Origin: Thermodesulfovibrionia bacterium | GTDB lineage: Bacteria > Nitrospirota > Thermodesulfovibrionia > UBA6902 | Assembly: GCA_947259645.1 (NCBI GenBank) | Contig: CAMYND010000034.1 | Coordinates: 1 to 61,216, forward strand | DNA length: 61,216 nucleotides | Direction of reading: 5' to 3' | Shown: piece by piece, positions 17,315-25,424 of the stretch | How positions within the stretch are numbered: the first letter of the stretch is position 1 | How the letters are laid out: each line of letters begins with the position of its first letter | The notes under the pieces: model-generated | The model's database searches: none | What the model saw: the letters and a program-made list of their open reading frames with translations, nothing else | What the model was told of the DNA's origin: nothing | Position numbers and translations under genes: made by a program

Positions 17315-17863
17315 TTATCTCATCCTTATGGCACGGATCGGAAACTTTTATTTTAGATATGGGCTACATTGTGAAAATAAATTCCCGTAGCGCAAAGATC
17401 TTTATATAAAATAAAGCAAGTTCAATGCCATAATACAATTCCAATAATTACAATTAGTTATAATGAAGGCCTGTTACCGTTAGGTAACGTCTATCATAAG
17501 CAGTTAATGTTGACCAGAGATTAAGTATTAATCTCTTCTGCTATAGAAAGAAGTTAGACTGGAAAGAAAATAGTTTATTCATAATGATCCCTGAGTATCA
17601 TATGCGAGTTAAGTACTACTGAAAATCTTTACTGCGTCCAATAGCATGATGGAACTTTTCTGTATTGCACACAACAAGGGGTTTTCATTAATATCTTGAA
17701 ATTATCAATAAAATTGATTTAGTCCCGGAGATATTGATTATTTAGATAAACCCATAATTTTATTCTCATCACCGCTTATTGATAATAGATACTTTATCAG
17801 TTAATGCCATAAAACCAATGTTATAATTGCAATATAATCTTAATTCATTTTGAAGGCAAAATA
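17315..17863. other. 549-bp gap; holds 101-bp repeat copy 2
   Basis: Besides the repeat at 17497-17597 there is a small inverted repeat GTTACC-GTTA-GGTAAC at 17472-17487. The 200 bp before the sigma factor gene are very AT-rich and probably contain its promoter, but no box is convincing enough to name. Confidence 0.5.
17497..17597. repeat. 101-bp perfect direct repeat, copy 2
   Basis: Identical to 16091-16191. See the copy 1 entry. Confidence 0.9.
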
Positions 17864-18457
17864 ATGCAAAAAGAAACGGATTTTGAAAGAGTCTATAAGG
17901 AATATCAGCCTAAAATACTCCATTACATCTCTCGCCTTATCAGTGATAACGAGGCTGAGGACATTACACAGGAAGTTTTTGAAAAAGTAAATCGTGGGCT
18001 TGCAGGATTTAAGGGAAAATCACAATTATCAACATGGATATATCGAATTGCTACCAATGCTGCTTTAGACAGGTTGAGGTCTCCATCATTCAAGCATAAT
18101 ACTGAAGAATTAACAGAAACATCAGAAGAGAAAAATGTCTGGACAAACCATAAGAAGTCTCCAGTTGACCAACAACTTATACGTAAAGAGATGAGCAAGT
18201 GTGTACAGGAACATATAGATAAGCTCTCTTCTGATTATAAGGCTGTGATTGTTCTTAGTGAACATGAAGGATTAACAAATCAAGAGATAGCCGATATTCT
18301 CCAGGTATCTCTTGATACTGTAAAGATCAGACTTCACCGTGCCAGGGCCAGGTTAAAAGAGATACTGGATAAAGCCTGTGATTTCTACCATAACGAGCAA
18401 GATATTCTTGCATGCGACCGTAAATCTTCCGTTATAAAATTCAAAAAATCTAACTAA
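17864..18457 (+). CDS. ECF-type RNA polymerase sigma factor
   Basis: 197 residues. Region 2 (YQPKILHYISRLI, EDITQEVFEKVNRGL, STWIYRIATNAALDRLR) and region 4 (SDYKAVIVLSEHEGLTNQEIADIL, TVKIRLHRARARLKEIL) are both complete. The C-terminal tail FYHNEQDILACDRKS contains a conserved-looking Cys, also seen in a subgroup of ECF factors. No anti-sigma factor gene is recognisable; the following two small genes are co-oriented and may be its targets or regulators. Codon use is AT-rich like the rest of the island. Confidence 0.92.
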   Translation: MQKETDFERVYKEYQPKILHYISRLISDNEAEDITQEVFEKVNRGLAGFKGKSQLSTWIYRIATNAALDRLRSPSFKHNTEELTETSEEKNVWTNHKKSPVDQQLIRKEMSKCVQEHIDKLSSDYKAVIVLSEHEGLTNQEIADILQVSLDTVKIRLHRARARLKEILDKACDFYHNEQDILACDRKSSVIKFKKSN

Positions 18458-18512
18458 GCTGTATCCTTTTTCTCTTTTCATCCGTCTATAGGGTTGAAAG
18501 GAGGTGATAGAG

Positions 18513-18767
18513 ATGTTTGAAGAGTTCTGGTGGATCATTCCAATTGTAATGATGGCCCTTTGTTTTTATGTAATGAGGGGTAAAAAAGGCCTGATGATGT
18601 GTGGTCACGGCTCTAATGTAGGGGGGAACCACGTTATACGTGACTCGGACTCTGCCTTGGAGATAGTGGGGAAACGGTACGCCCTCGGAGAAATTGACAA
18701 AACGGAATATGAAGACAAAAAGAAGGCTTTTAGTCACTCCGAAAATCAAGAAGGAAAGAAAGATTAA
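18513..18767 (+). CDS. Small membrane protein with SHOCT-type C-terminus
   Basis: 84 residues from the ATG at 18513, which lies 10 bases after AAGGAGGTG; a GTG at 18504 is possible but sits too close to that site. One membrane helix (WWIIPIVMMALCFYVM), then GLMMCGHG and a C-terminal SHOCT motif (ALEIVGKRYALGEIDKTEYEDKK). SHOCT domains are short helical tails of oligomerising membrane proteins. 55 bp after the sigma factor. Confidence 0.8.
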   Translation: MFEEFWWIIPIVMMALCFYVMRGKKGLMMCGHGSNVGGNHVIRDSDSALEIVGKRYALGEIDKTEYEDKKKAFSHSENQEGKKD

Positions 18768-18789
18768 TTTAAAATTCAAGGAGGATAAA

Positions 18790-18981
18790 ATGAGTTCAGA
18801 AGAATCAAAAGAAAAAAAAGAAGAGACCGCACACGCTAATTGCTTTGAGATGTTCTCTGAAATTATGAGCAAGTGTTGTAAGGGTGAAGGCAACTTTGAC
18901 TGTTCAGACATTATGAAGGCAATGAAAAATCAATCCTGTTGCAGCCCAAAAGTAGAAGATAGAAAAACTGGATGCTGCTAA
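18790..18981 (+). CDS. Small cysteine-rich protein
   Basis: 63 residues after a good AAGGAGGA site. Cysteines occur as NCFEM, KCCKG, DCSD, SCCS and GCC (eight in total), the rest being Lys/Glu-rich. It could bind a metal or thiol-reactive compound. I do not recognise a named family. It directly follows the SHOCT gene, so it is probably in the sigma factor operon. Confidence 0.75.
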   Translation: MSSEESKEKKEETAHANCFEMFSEIMSKCCKGEGNFDCSDIMKAMKNQSCCSPKVEDRKTGCC

Positions 18982-18987
18982 ATATCA

Positions 18988-19024
18988 AATGTGCACTGCG
19001 GTTGTCACTTGACCGTAGTGCACA
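18988..19024. terminator. Long hairpin after Cys-rich gene
   Basis: TGTGCACT..CGGT pairs with ACCG..AGTGCACA around an 8-nt loop, 7 bp after the stop codon. No T-run follows, but an A/T-flanked hairpin at 19139-19172 backs it up. Confidence 0.6.
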
Positions 19025-19138
19025 AATTAATTGGTAGTGTTTGGTATGCTCTCTTTCTACAGATAATCATCAATTTTCAATGCCATACACAATATTGATA
19101 ACATGATAAATCTGTGATCTTCATCAATTCTGTTTCAG

Positions 19139-19172
19139 TAAAAAAAGCCCTCACGTTAGAAGGCTTTTTGAA
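19139..19172. terminator. Intrinsic terminator (island repeat hairpin)
   Basis: AAAAAAGCC...GGCTTTTT stem like those at 15951 and 24306. It stands between the rightward sigma operon and the leftward kinase block, so it can serve both. Confidence 0.75.
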
Positions 19173-19266
19173 AATGTAAATTTCTTACGTTCGCAAACAG
19201 TAAAATCATTGTGAAATGATGAAAAGGTAATTCAGTAGTCAAATGTACTATGAGATTAGATAAAGA

Positions 19267-19395
19267 TCAGGTTTCTGCATATTCTTCCAGTAAATAGATT
19301 CCAGTAACTAACCAACCGCTTAAACCTATTAAGATACCCAGCCAGTATCTTTTTCTGAATTTGATTATACTGATATTTCTTCCATATTTTTTCAT
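19267..19395 (-). CDS. Possible small membrane protein
   Basis: 42 residues starting MKKYGRNISIIKFRKRYWLG and holding one hydrophobic helix (ILIGLSGWLVTGIYLL), basic end first. It lies 36 bp after the kinase stop codon, same strand, but has no clear ribosome binding site. The topology looks real; the gene is uncertain. Confidence 0.35.
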   Translation of the reverse strand: MKKYGRNISIIKFRKRYWLGILIGLSGWLVTGIYLLEEYAET

Positions 19396-19431
19396 TTTAG
19401 ACTAAAAGTTGCATTTTTCAAAAGGCTCGCT

Positions 19432-20769
19432 TTAATGAAAATTTAATGGTAAAGTGAAAACAAAACAGCTTCCTTTGTCCAATCCTCTCTTAACTTGTAT
19501 GCGGCCCCTGTGGGCCTCTATAATTGCTTTTGCGATGCTCAGGCCAAGTCCGGTGCCTTCTTTGCTTCTTGATGTATCTGCCCTATAAAACCGGTCAAAG
19601 ATTTTATCCGAATCTCCTTTCCTGATTCCTTCCCCCGTATCTTGTATAGCCACTTCCGCGCTATCTGTATTTTTTGCAGCAGTAATTTCCACAGTACCGC
19701 CTGCTTTATTATATTTTATTCCATTCTCAATGATATTGAGGAAGACCTCTGTCAGCATATCACGGTCACCTGATATATGAATATCCTCCGGAATTTTATT
19801 TACAATTTTGATTTCTCTTTCTTTGGCCAGGAATTCCGTAAACTTCAGTGCGTTATCAATGCACTCATATAAAGAGACACTGGTGAAATCAGCAGTTGAA
19901 AGGAGCCCTGAATCAAGCCGGGTTAATGAAAGCATGTCTCCTTTAGCGCCTGTTCATATTTTTTGTCCATGCCATCCCCCTGTATGAGAACATCACATTG
20001 AGCATTAATGACAGACAAAGGTGTTTTCAGTTCGTGGGAAGCATCTGCAACAAGTTTTTTTTCAGTTTCAAAGGCTCCTTCAAGCCTGTCCAGCATGGCG
20101 TTAAAAGAATTCGCAATATTTTTCACTTCAGACACCTGTAATTCAGGAGAAATCCTTTCATTCATCGTTTTATGAGTTATTTTTTCAATTGTTGAAGAAA
20201 ACCGCTCCAGGGGCTTCATGGACTCCCTTGATATCCACAACCCTATAAGGGAAAGGAGAACGATCGTTGAGGGAATGGCGATCAATAAGACATGTTTAAA
20301 TGTACTGATTAATGCCATGCTTTCTTCAAGACTTTGTGCGGCGTATGCTGTAGCAGGCTGGGCAAAAATGACAAAATCATGACGAATAGCCATGATGGGC
20401 TCATTGGCAGGACCTGTAGACAAGTATACTTTCTCATTAAGCTGATCATTCGTAGAGTACAACTTGCCGAACTCAAGATTAAAGTTTTCATCCACCAGCG
20501 ATGGAGATGCAGCAAAGACTTCATTTTCCAAAAGTACCTTATAGTAATGCCCTGATCGGGGAACGGAATATTCACCTGACACAATTTCAGCCAGTTCCAG
20601 TTCAATGGCACCATGTTCCTCATGGAGGAGCCCTTTCCTCTACTGAGTGAAATATTGCTTTCTTTATTTCAAAATGCAGAATATATCCGAGAATGATCAA
20701 TAAAGATAACGATACGAGCAGGCTCCAGAAAAAAAGTCTGCCCTTTAATGAATGAATGCCTGAATTCAT
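19432..20769 (-). pseudogene. Membrane sensor histidine kinase, broken by two deletions
   Basis: The gene starts at the ATG at 20769, overlapping the response regulator stop (ATGA): MNSGIHSLKGRLFFW plus a first membrane helix. After SVEER the frame changes (near 20630) and continues LLHEEHGAIELELAEIVSGEY, the periplasmic part, a second helix (VLLIAIPSTIVLLSLIGLW), HAMP, and the dimerisation helix with ASHELKTPLSV. Near 19925-19935, EQALKET runs into a stop and the next frame resumes MLSLTRLDSG and the ATPase domain (NGIKYN, GTGLGLSIAK). At both joints residues normally present are missing, so small deletions are more likely than single sequencing errors. The partner regulator is intact. Confidence 0.85.
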
Positions 20770-21440
20770 TGCTCCTCTTTCATAATATAGCCCTCACCCC
20801 GAACAGTATGAATAAGTTTTTTTCTAAAGCCTTTATCTATCTTCTTCCTCAGATAATTTATGTATACATCTATGATATTGCTGTCAAGGTCGAAATCAAT
20901 ATCGTAGATGTGTTCGGCAAGGCTGGAGCGGCTGATAACCCTGCCCCTGTTTAGCGCAAGATGAAGAAGAATATTGTATTCTTTTGATGAAAGCTTTATT
21001 TCATTATTATTTCTCTTCACTGATATTGAATTCATGTCAATAATTAAATTATCTATTGAAAGAACGGATGAGGATTCCCCCCTGTTCCTTCTTATAATTG
21101 CTTTCAGTCTAGAGATGAGTTCCGGGAATTCAAAAGGTTTCACCAGGTAGTCGTCTGCCCCGGTGTCCAGCCCCTTAACCTTGTCAGCCATTGTCCCTCT
21201 TGCAGTAAGCATAAGGACCGGTACCGTGACTTTATTTACTCTTAGTTTCTCCAGAAGGGTGAGCCCATCCATGACGGGGAGCATAATATCCAGGATTAAT
21301 GCATCATAAGAATAGTTTTCTGCCATAAATAAGCCTTCTTCACCATCAAAACAGAGGTCAACGGTAAAGGACTGATGTTCAAGTCCCTCTTTTATGATTT
21401 CTGCCAAAGTTTTTTCATCTTCTATAACAAGTATCTTCAC
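20766..21440 (-). CDS. OmpR-family response regulator
   Basis: 224 residues from the GTG at 21440 (VKILVIEDEKT), which has AAAGGA 6 bases upstream; an ATG 24 bp further up is the alternative. Receiver domain with DE pair, phospho-acceptor in ALILDIMLPVMDG, and KPFEFPEL; then a winged-helix DNA-binding domain (LSSKEYNILLHLALN, NIIDVYINYLRKKID, IHTVRGEGYI). Likely regulator of the cytochrome genes just upstream; its own kinase is broken. Confidence 0.93.
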   Translation of the reverse strand: MKILVIEDEKTLAEIIKEGLEHQSFTVDLCFDGEEGLFMAENYSYDALILDIMLPVMDGLTLLEKLRVNKVTVPVLMLTARGTMADKVKGLDTGADDYLVKPFEFPELISRLKAIIRRNRGESSSVLSIDNLIIDMNSISVKRNNNEIKLSSKEYNILLHLALNRGRVISRSSLAEHIYDIDFDLDSNIIDVYINYLRKKIDKGFRKKLIHTVRGEGYIMKEEQ

Positions 21441-21515
21441 TACAGATCCTTTCAATACCTGCATGTATGGTTGCCGATTTCAATCGAAACAGTTTAAAAA
21501 AACATGTGCTCCGAA

Positions 21516-22781
21516 TCAGTCGTCTTTATCGCTGTCGTCTTCATCACTGTCATAATCATTATATCCTGATTGCTGATATCCTTTCTGGCTAGTGTAATTT
21601 TCCCTCTCAAAGCCGTTCCATAAACGGTTCTGATAGCTCCCTGACCTGAATATACGCTTGGCTTCATCTTCATCAGCGCTTGGATGACAGGCTGAGCAAT
21701 CCTGATAATTCCGGATACCTTCTTCCCGATGTTCTTCCTCTATATTGCCAGGTGAATGCTCATGGCAGCGATAGCAGGTGTATTCTCTATAATTATTATT
21801 TTGATGGCAGGCTGCGCAGTCAGGTCCGTGATGCTTATCAAAGCGGAAGTACTTTGCATGATCGAGGGTTGCCGGACGCCAGCGGTCCGTCGTATGACAT
21901 TGGTTGCAGTTCTGATTGCCGGTCTGATGCATATTGTCAAATGGACTTCTATGACAGGATATGCATTTATTAATGCTTCGGCTGTTCAGCGGACCGTGAG
22001 CGGGTTTTCTCTGCTCCTTTGATTGGAAAAATCCTCTCCCAGTCGCACTGTTTATCGAAGCATGCTGATCTCGGATTAATTTCAACATGCCTTTGGCTTC
22101 CCCAATGTTTCCGTTTTTATGGCACAAGATACAGTTTTGATAACTATTGATTCCCGATTTTTCATGTTCCTGCTCAACCTTTGCCTGCTGATGATTGTGG
22201 CATCCGTAGCAGGTGTATTCCTTATAATTATTGTTCTGATGACATGATGTGCAGTCAGCTAAGTGGTCTTTGTCAAAACTGAAGTATTTCGCGTGATCGA
22301 GGTTTGCCGGACGCCAGCGGTCCGGAGTATGACATTGGCTGCATTCCTGACTGTTCTTTACATGCAGATTATCAGCCGGCCCTTTATGGCATACCGTGCA
22401 CTGTTTCATATTTACCCCCTGAAGCAGGTCATGAGAAAGCTGACGATCTGCCTTGCCAATATTCCTTCCTTTATGGTCCGCGTGACAGGACAGGCATGAG
22501 TTCTTTGATACCTGTTGATGAAAGGCAGCCTTGCCCTGTCCGGTTTTTTTCTTAATCTTTGCACCGGCTGTCGTTACAATGCCGATCTCCGCAGGTTTGT
22601 GGCAGAATACACATTTTTCTACGGGAGTCCCGAAAAACATGGAATGACATTGCATACAGTTTTTTTCCAGATTCTTATGCCCTTCGGAAAGGTCCCCGGG
22701 ACTGACCATCTGTTTCGGAAACACGTAGATCAGCAGGACGGCAAGAATAAATATTATTGTTATGGTCGTTGTTTTTATCAT
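21516..22781 (-). CDS. Membrane-anchored 13-heme c-type cytochrome
   Basis: 421 residues from the ATG at 22781, which overlaps the stop of the upstream b-type cytochrome gene (TGATG). N-terminal signal anchor (TITIIFILAVLLIYVF). Thirteen CxxCH haem-binding motifs: CMQCH, CVFCH, CLSCH, CTVCH, CSQCH, CTSCH, CYGCH, CILCH, CISCH, CNQCH, CAACH, CYRCH, CSACH. Residues ~145-245 and ~300-395 are a clear internal duplication (QCHTPDRWRPANLDHAKYF versus QCHTTDRWRPATLDHAKYF, each followed by five-haem spacing). The acidic tail (DYDSDEDDSDKDD) is unusual. A periplasmic electron carrier; no oxidoreductase subunit is adjacent, so the electron acceptor or donor is not evident. Confidence 0.93.
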   Translation of the reverse strand: MIKTTTITIIFILAVLLIYVFPKQMVSPGDLSEGHKNLEKNCMQCHSMFFGTPVEKCVFCHKPAEIGIVTTAGAKIKKKTGQGKAAFHQQVSKNSCLSCHADHKGRNIGKADRQLSHDLLQGVNMKQCTVCHKGPADNLHVKNSQECSQCHTPDRWRPANLDHAKYFSFDKDHLADCTSCHQNNNYKEYTCYGCHNHQQAKVEQEHEKSGINSYQNCILCHKNGNIGEAKGMLKLIRDQHASINSATGRGFFQSKEQRKPAHGPLNSRSINKCISCHRSPFDNMHQTGNQNCNQCHTTDRWRPATLDHAKYFRFDKHHGPDCAACHQNNNYREYTCYRCHEHSPGNIEEEHREEGIRNYQDCSACHPSADEDEAKRIFRSGSYQNRLWNGFERENYTSQKGYQQSGYNDYDSDEDDSDKDD

Positions 22782-23413
22782 CAGTTCCATCTCCAGAATA
22801 AAAGTATTGTAATAATATGCAATGCGGCAGAAATGCAAAATATTATTGTGATAGGTTTATGTACGGATCTCCATTTCTTCATGGCCTTTACAGTTAATGA
22901 ATCCCAGAACAATTTCTTTTCAATGTCCTCATCCGATAATCCATCCCCGGCAAACCTGTCTTTCTTTGCGCTTAAGGTGTTCATTGATTTTATCAGCACA
23001 TATTTTCCAACTAGCCCGCTGCTCACAGCTACAAGCATTGCTGCAGCAGCGAGCCAGGCCAGAATAGCATTGACGTGAATGCCCCCATGGACGAGGACCA
23101 TCAGTGACCCGGTCCAGGCAAGGTATTCATGCATCCTCAGAAAGGTCTTCGGCTTTCCGAATGTAATGATCTTTTTTTTCCTGAGTGAGTATGCGAATGA
23201 AAGAATAATCAGAAGCGTCCCGAAAATTCCCAGATACCGCTCAATCCATATTGCCTGCGCAGAATGGAGGAGATAATCTATTGTCAGCGTAAGTGCTATC
23301 AGCCACACAAACCAGAGGACAAAGGGCCTGATATCATTTCGGAATACCGAATGATTTATGTGCTGCCCACTGCTTTTAGCCATTGTATTTAATGAATTAT
23401 CTAGCAAATACAT
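22781..23413 (-). CDS. b-type cytochrome membrane protein (cytochrome b561/ferric reductase-like)
   Basis: 210 residues, start at 23413 after GAGGTG. Five or so membrane segments with histidines placed as haem ligands: LRMHEYLAWTG, VLVHGGIHVN, RSVHKPITI and ALHIITILL. The arrangement resembles cytochrome b561 or ferric-reductase-like transmembrane proteins. It probably passes electrons between the quinone pool and the 13-haem cytochrome encoded next, whose start codon overlaps its stop. Confidence 0.8.
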   Translation of the reverse strand: MYLLDNSLNTMAKSSGQHINHSVFRNDIRPFVLWFVWLIALTLTIDYLLHSAQAIWIERYLGIFGTLLIILSFAYSLRKKKIITFGKPKTFLRMHEYLAWTGSLMVLVHGGIHVNAILAWLAAAAMLVAVSSGLVGKYVLIKSMNTLSAKKDRFAGDGLSDEDIEKKLFWDSLTVKAMKKWRSVHKPITIIFCISAALHIITILLFWRWN

Positions 23414-23425
23414 CTTGCCTGCACC

Positions 23426-24061
23426 TCATTTCTTCCCTTTTATTTCGATTTCGTAAGCTGTGATAGTGTCCCCGGTCCGGACCCCTTTTACTTTTGTATA
23501 GGCCCCGACAGCCGACCTCCCGGCTGTTTCATCTATGAGAGTTTTACTGGTCACCTCGACTTTTCTGCCGTCAATGATCCACAGTCCTTCGTATCCGGCT
23601 TCCGGTATGCTTTCTATTGTCCCGGCGAACCTGCTATTAAATACTTTCTCACGATGAGGAGAATAGTCGCTGGATTTGATCTTATCCGTCTTTTTCCCCG
23701 ATGGAACATACTCACGATATCTGCGCTTACCCTTTACCTCGATCTCATAGGCAGTAAATGTCTTCCCTGAATAGCCACCTTCTACTTCAACATATGACCC
23801 TGCGGCAGCTTTCCCGTATTCCTCTTCTATCTTTGTTGAGTTTGTTACGAGAACGTCCCTTCCGTTTATAACCCAGATTCCTTTCCAGCCGATTTCTGGT
23901 ATCCGTTCAACTGTGCCGTAGAACTTCCCGGGATAATTGTCCTGGTGCCCTGATCCTTCGTATTCATGCCTTTCCCCATATTCTTTTTCGCTTGCATGTG
24001 ACAAAGCGGAAAAACCCAGGACAAACATAAGTATTGTTATCGTTGATATTATTTGTTTCAT
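23426..24061 (-). CDS. Exported protein with two DUF5666-like repeats
   Basis: 211 residues. Signal peptide to SHA at ~24. Two related ~70-residue domains: FYGTVERIPEIGWKGIWVINGR ... AYEIEVKGK and FAGTIESIPEAGYEGLWIIDGR ... AYEIEIKGK (each quoted in part). These are beta-rich domains of the DUF5666 type, of unknown role. First gene of the leftward block with the b-type and 13-haem cytochromes (12 bp before the next gene), so probably a periplasmic accessory. Confidence 0.75.
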   Translation of the reverse strand: MKQIISTITILMFVLGFSALSHASEKEYGERHEYEGSGHQDNYPGKFYGTVERIPEIGWKGIWVINGRDVLVTNSTKIEEEYGKAAAGSYVEVEGGYSGKTFTAYEIEVKGKRRYREYVPSGKKTDKIKSSDYSPHREKVFNSRFAGTIESIPEAGYEGLWIIDGRKVEVTSKTLIDETAGRSAVGAYTKVKGVRTGDTITAYEIEIKGKK

Positions 24062-24250
24062 TGTTTCCTCCTCGTTTGATGAGTCCTTTAATTTTAATGA
24101 GTCCAGGCTGATTCCTTGACCTCATCTTAACAGAGAAAAATTAAAGCTAGATTAAAGAAAGAGCAGAAACTTCAGTGTTATTGCGAACCATTGAAAATCC
24201 TCCTACTGAGAAAAATAGATGAGTACCCTTTTTAATCAAAAAATCTCATA

Positions 24251-24431
24251 TAGTTATTCAAACTCAATAGTTCTTCAGGACTTACAGAGACCGTTTCTGC
24301 TCCATAAAAAAGTCCTCATATTAGAGGGTTTTTTGAGTCGGTTTGATACAGCTGATATAGTTAATGAAAATCTTCAAGAACAGGATATGCTTCTCTCTCC
24401 TTGTACGTGGACAATGTACGTGAAATAGGTA
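24251..24431. repeat. ~180-bp island repeat, copy 2 (partner at 15891)
   Basis: Diverged copy of 15891-16092, same orientation, with terminator hairpin AAAAAGTCCTC/GAGGGTTTTTT and two TGTACGTG-type boxes at the end. Together the two copies bracket 16.1-24.25 kb. Confidence 0.75.
24306..24336. terminator. Intrinsic terminator hairpin
   Basis: AAAAAGTCCTC / GAGGGTTTTTT stem with a 6-nt loop and T-run, homologous to the one at 15951. Confidence 0.65.
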
Positions 24432-24526
24432 CAATTCATGCGTTTCTATCCACTGAGTACAATTAATACAATTATAATAATGTGAATTTAAGCCAAGTTA
24501 TTGAAAGTTGGAAGAAGGCGAATTGT

Positions 24527-24588
24527 CTACGGATCAGGAGGTTGGGGGTTCGACTCCTCCGGGCGCGCCATATTTTTCAATAGGTTAC
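24527..24588 (+). repeat. Attachment-site copy B
   Basis: Matches tRNA-Arg from the anticodon loop (CTACGGATC) to CCA with one base missing in the acceptor stem, plus 18 matching flank bases. Not a working tRNA: the 5' half is absent. Confidence 0.85.
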
Positions 24589-24811
24589 TGCTTTTTTGTT
24601 TTTTTCATCTTCGTTAACTATTCAATTTATCAGTATTTTCAATAATCGTCAAGATACTTAAATTCTGATGTCTTAAATTCTGAATTCAGTCAGGATGTCA
24701 GTCTGTAGGTTGGTGATTCTCTTTAAGCTGATATTGTGCTGCTTTATGTGCTTATCCTCGTAAGCATCAGATTTTTCACAATAAGTATGCATATGATTGT
24801 ATGTTATTTTA

Positions 24812-25201
24812 TTACCAGACGGTTTTAATGGAAGACAGCTTTTGAAGGGTTTGATCTTTTGTTATTACAGGGAGGTTGAGATACTTTGCTGTTGAGGCAA
24901 TTATTTTATCGTGAAGTTCAGGGATGTCTTTCGTGTTGATCATCTTCTGAAGAACGGGGTAATCGAGAGATATGATAACAAAATTCTCGCTGTCATGTAA
25001 CTTACTGAATAATCGCTTGAAGTCAAAGGAAACACGCTTCTTGTCAAAGATGCTTAATGCTTCTGCAATGACAATTGAGGGGATGAATATGACATTTTCG
25101 CCTTCTTCGCATTTCTCAAAAATCTCTGAAGCCTTTAGGCCAATTTTCGGGCTGTCTATGAACCACCAGATGAGGGCGTGGGTGTCTGTTACGAAGTTCA
25201 T
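24812..25201 (-). CDS. PIN-domain toxin (VapC-like)
   Basis: 129 residues from the ATG at 25201 (MNFVTDTHALIWWF); a TTG 18 bp upstream is less likely. Acidic PIN residues are visible: D6, the Glu in IPSIVIAEALS, D in IPELHDKIIASTA and D in ITKDQTL. A ribonuclease-type toxin. Follows its putative antitoxin by 7 bp and lies in mini-element 2. Confidence 0.88.
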   Translation of the reverse strand: MNFVTDTHALIWWFIDSPKIGLKASEIFEKCEEGENVIFIPSIVIAEALSIFDKKRVSFDFKRLFSKLHDSENFVIISLDYPVLQKMINTKDIPELHDKIIASTAKYLNLPVITKDQTLQKLSSIKTVW

Positions 25202-25208
25202 TGGAGAG

Positions 25209-25424
25209 TCAAATTCCAATTTTGCCGTAAAGAGACTTTTTAGCAGAAGTTATATCTTTATCAGAAATATTCGAGCCTTTAAGGATTCCTTTGAGCTTTA
25301 CTATTTTCTTTCCAGAGGAGGTAAGTTTGTTGAGCACAGAGAGTTTTAATTTCATGACCTCTTTTTCTATGGTCTCTATTTTATTGAGTATGTCGGCGTT
25401 ACTTTTTAGTGCTGCATTTTTCAT
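25209..25424 (-). CDS. Probable VapB-like antitoxin
   Basis: 71 residues after AAGGAG. Lys-rich and helical (ADILNKIETIEKEVMKLKLSVLNKL, quoted in part as one heptad-like stretch), then GILKGSNISDKDITSAKKSLYGK, which resembles the toxin-binding tail of short antitoxins. Assigned mainly from position before the PIN toxin. Confidence 0.6.
   Translation of the reverse strand: MKNAALKSNADILNKIETIEKEVMKLKLSVLNKLTSSGKKIVKLKGILKGSNISDKDITSAKKSLYGKIGI

Larger units (their letters stand above)
12654..24526. mobile_element. Putative integrated genomic island in tRNA-Arg (element 1, ~11.9 kb)
   Basis: Direct repeats of the tRNA-Arg 3' end bound this segment (copies A and B), as expected from site-specific integration into a tRNA gene, where the incoming element restores the 3' end. 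The inside is visibly more AT-rich and repeat-rich than both flanks, and it holds transposase remains, a toxin-antitoxin pair and several broken genes. No recombinase is recognisable, so the element is probably immobile now. Confidence 0.65.
24062..24811. other. 750-bp gap with repeat copy 3 and att copy B
   Basis: No gene seen. It contains the promoter side of the leftward cytochrome block, repeat copy 24251-24431, the tRNA-Arg fragment at 24527, and about 150 bp that resemble the left end of element 1. Confidence 0.6.

Noticed and set aside
24527-24570. Second tRNA-Arg gene
   Set aside because: Only the 3' half is present, one acceptor base is missing, and there is no D-arm.
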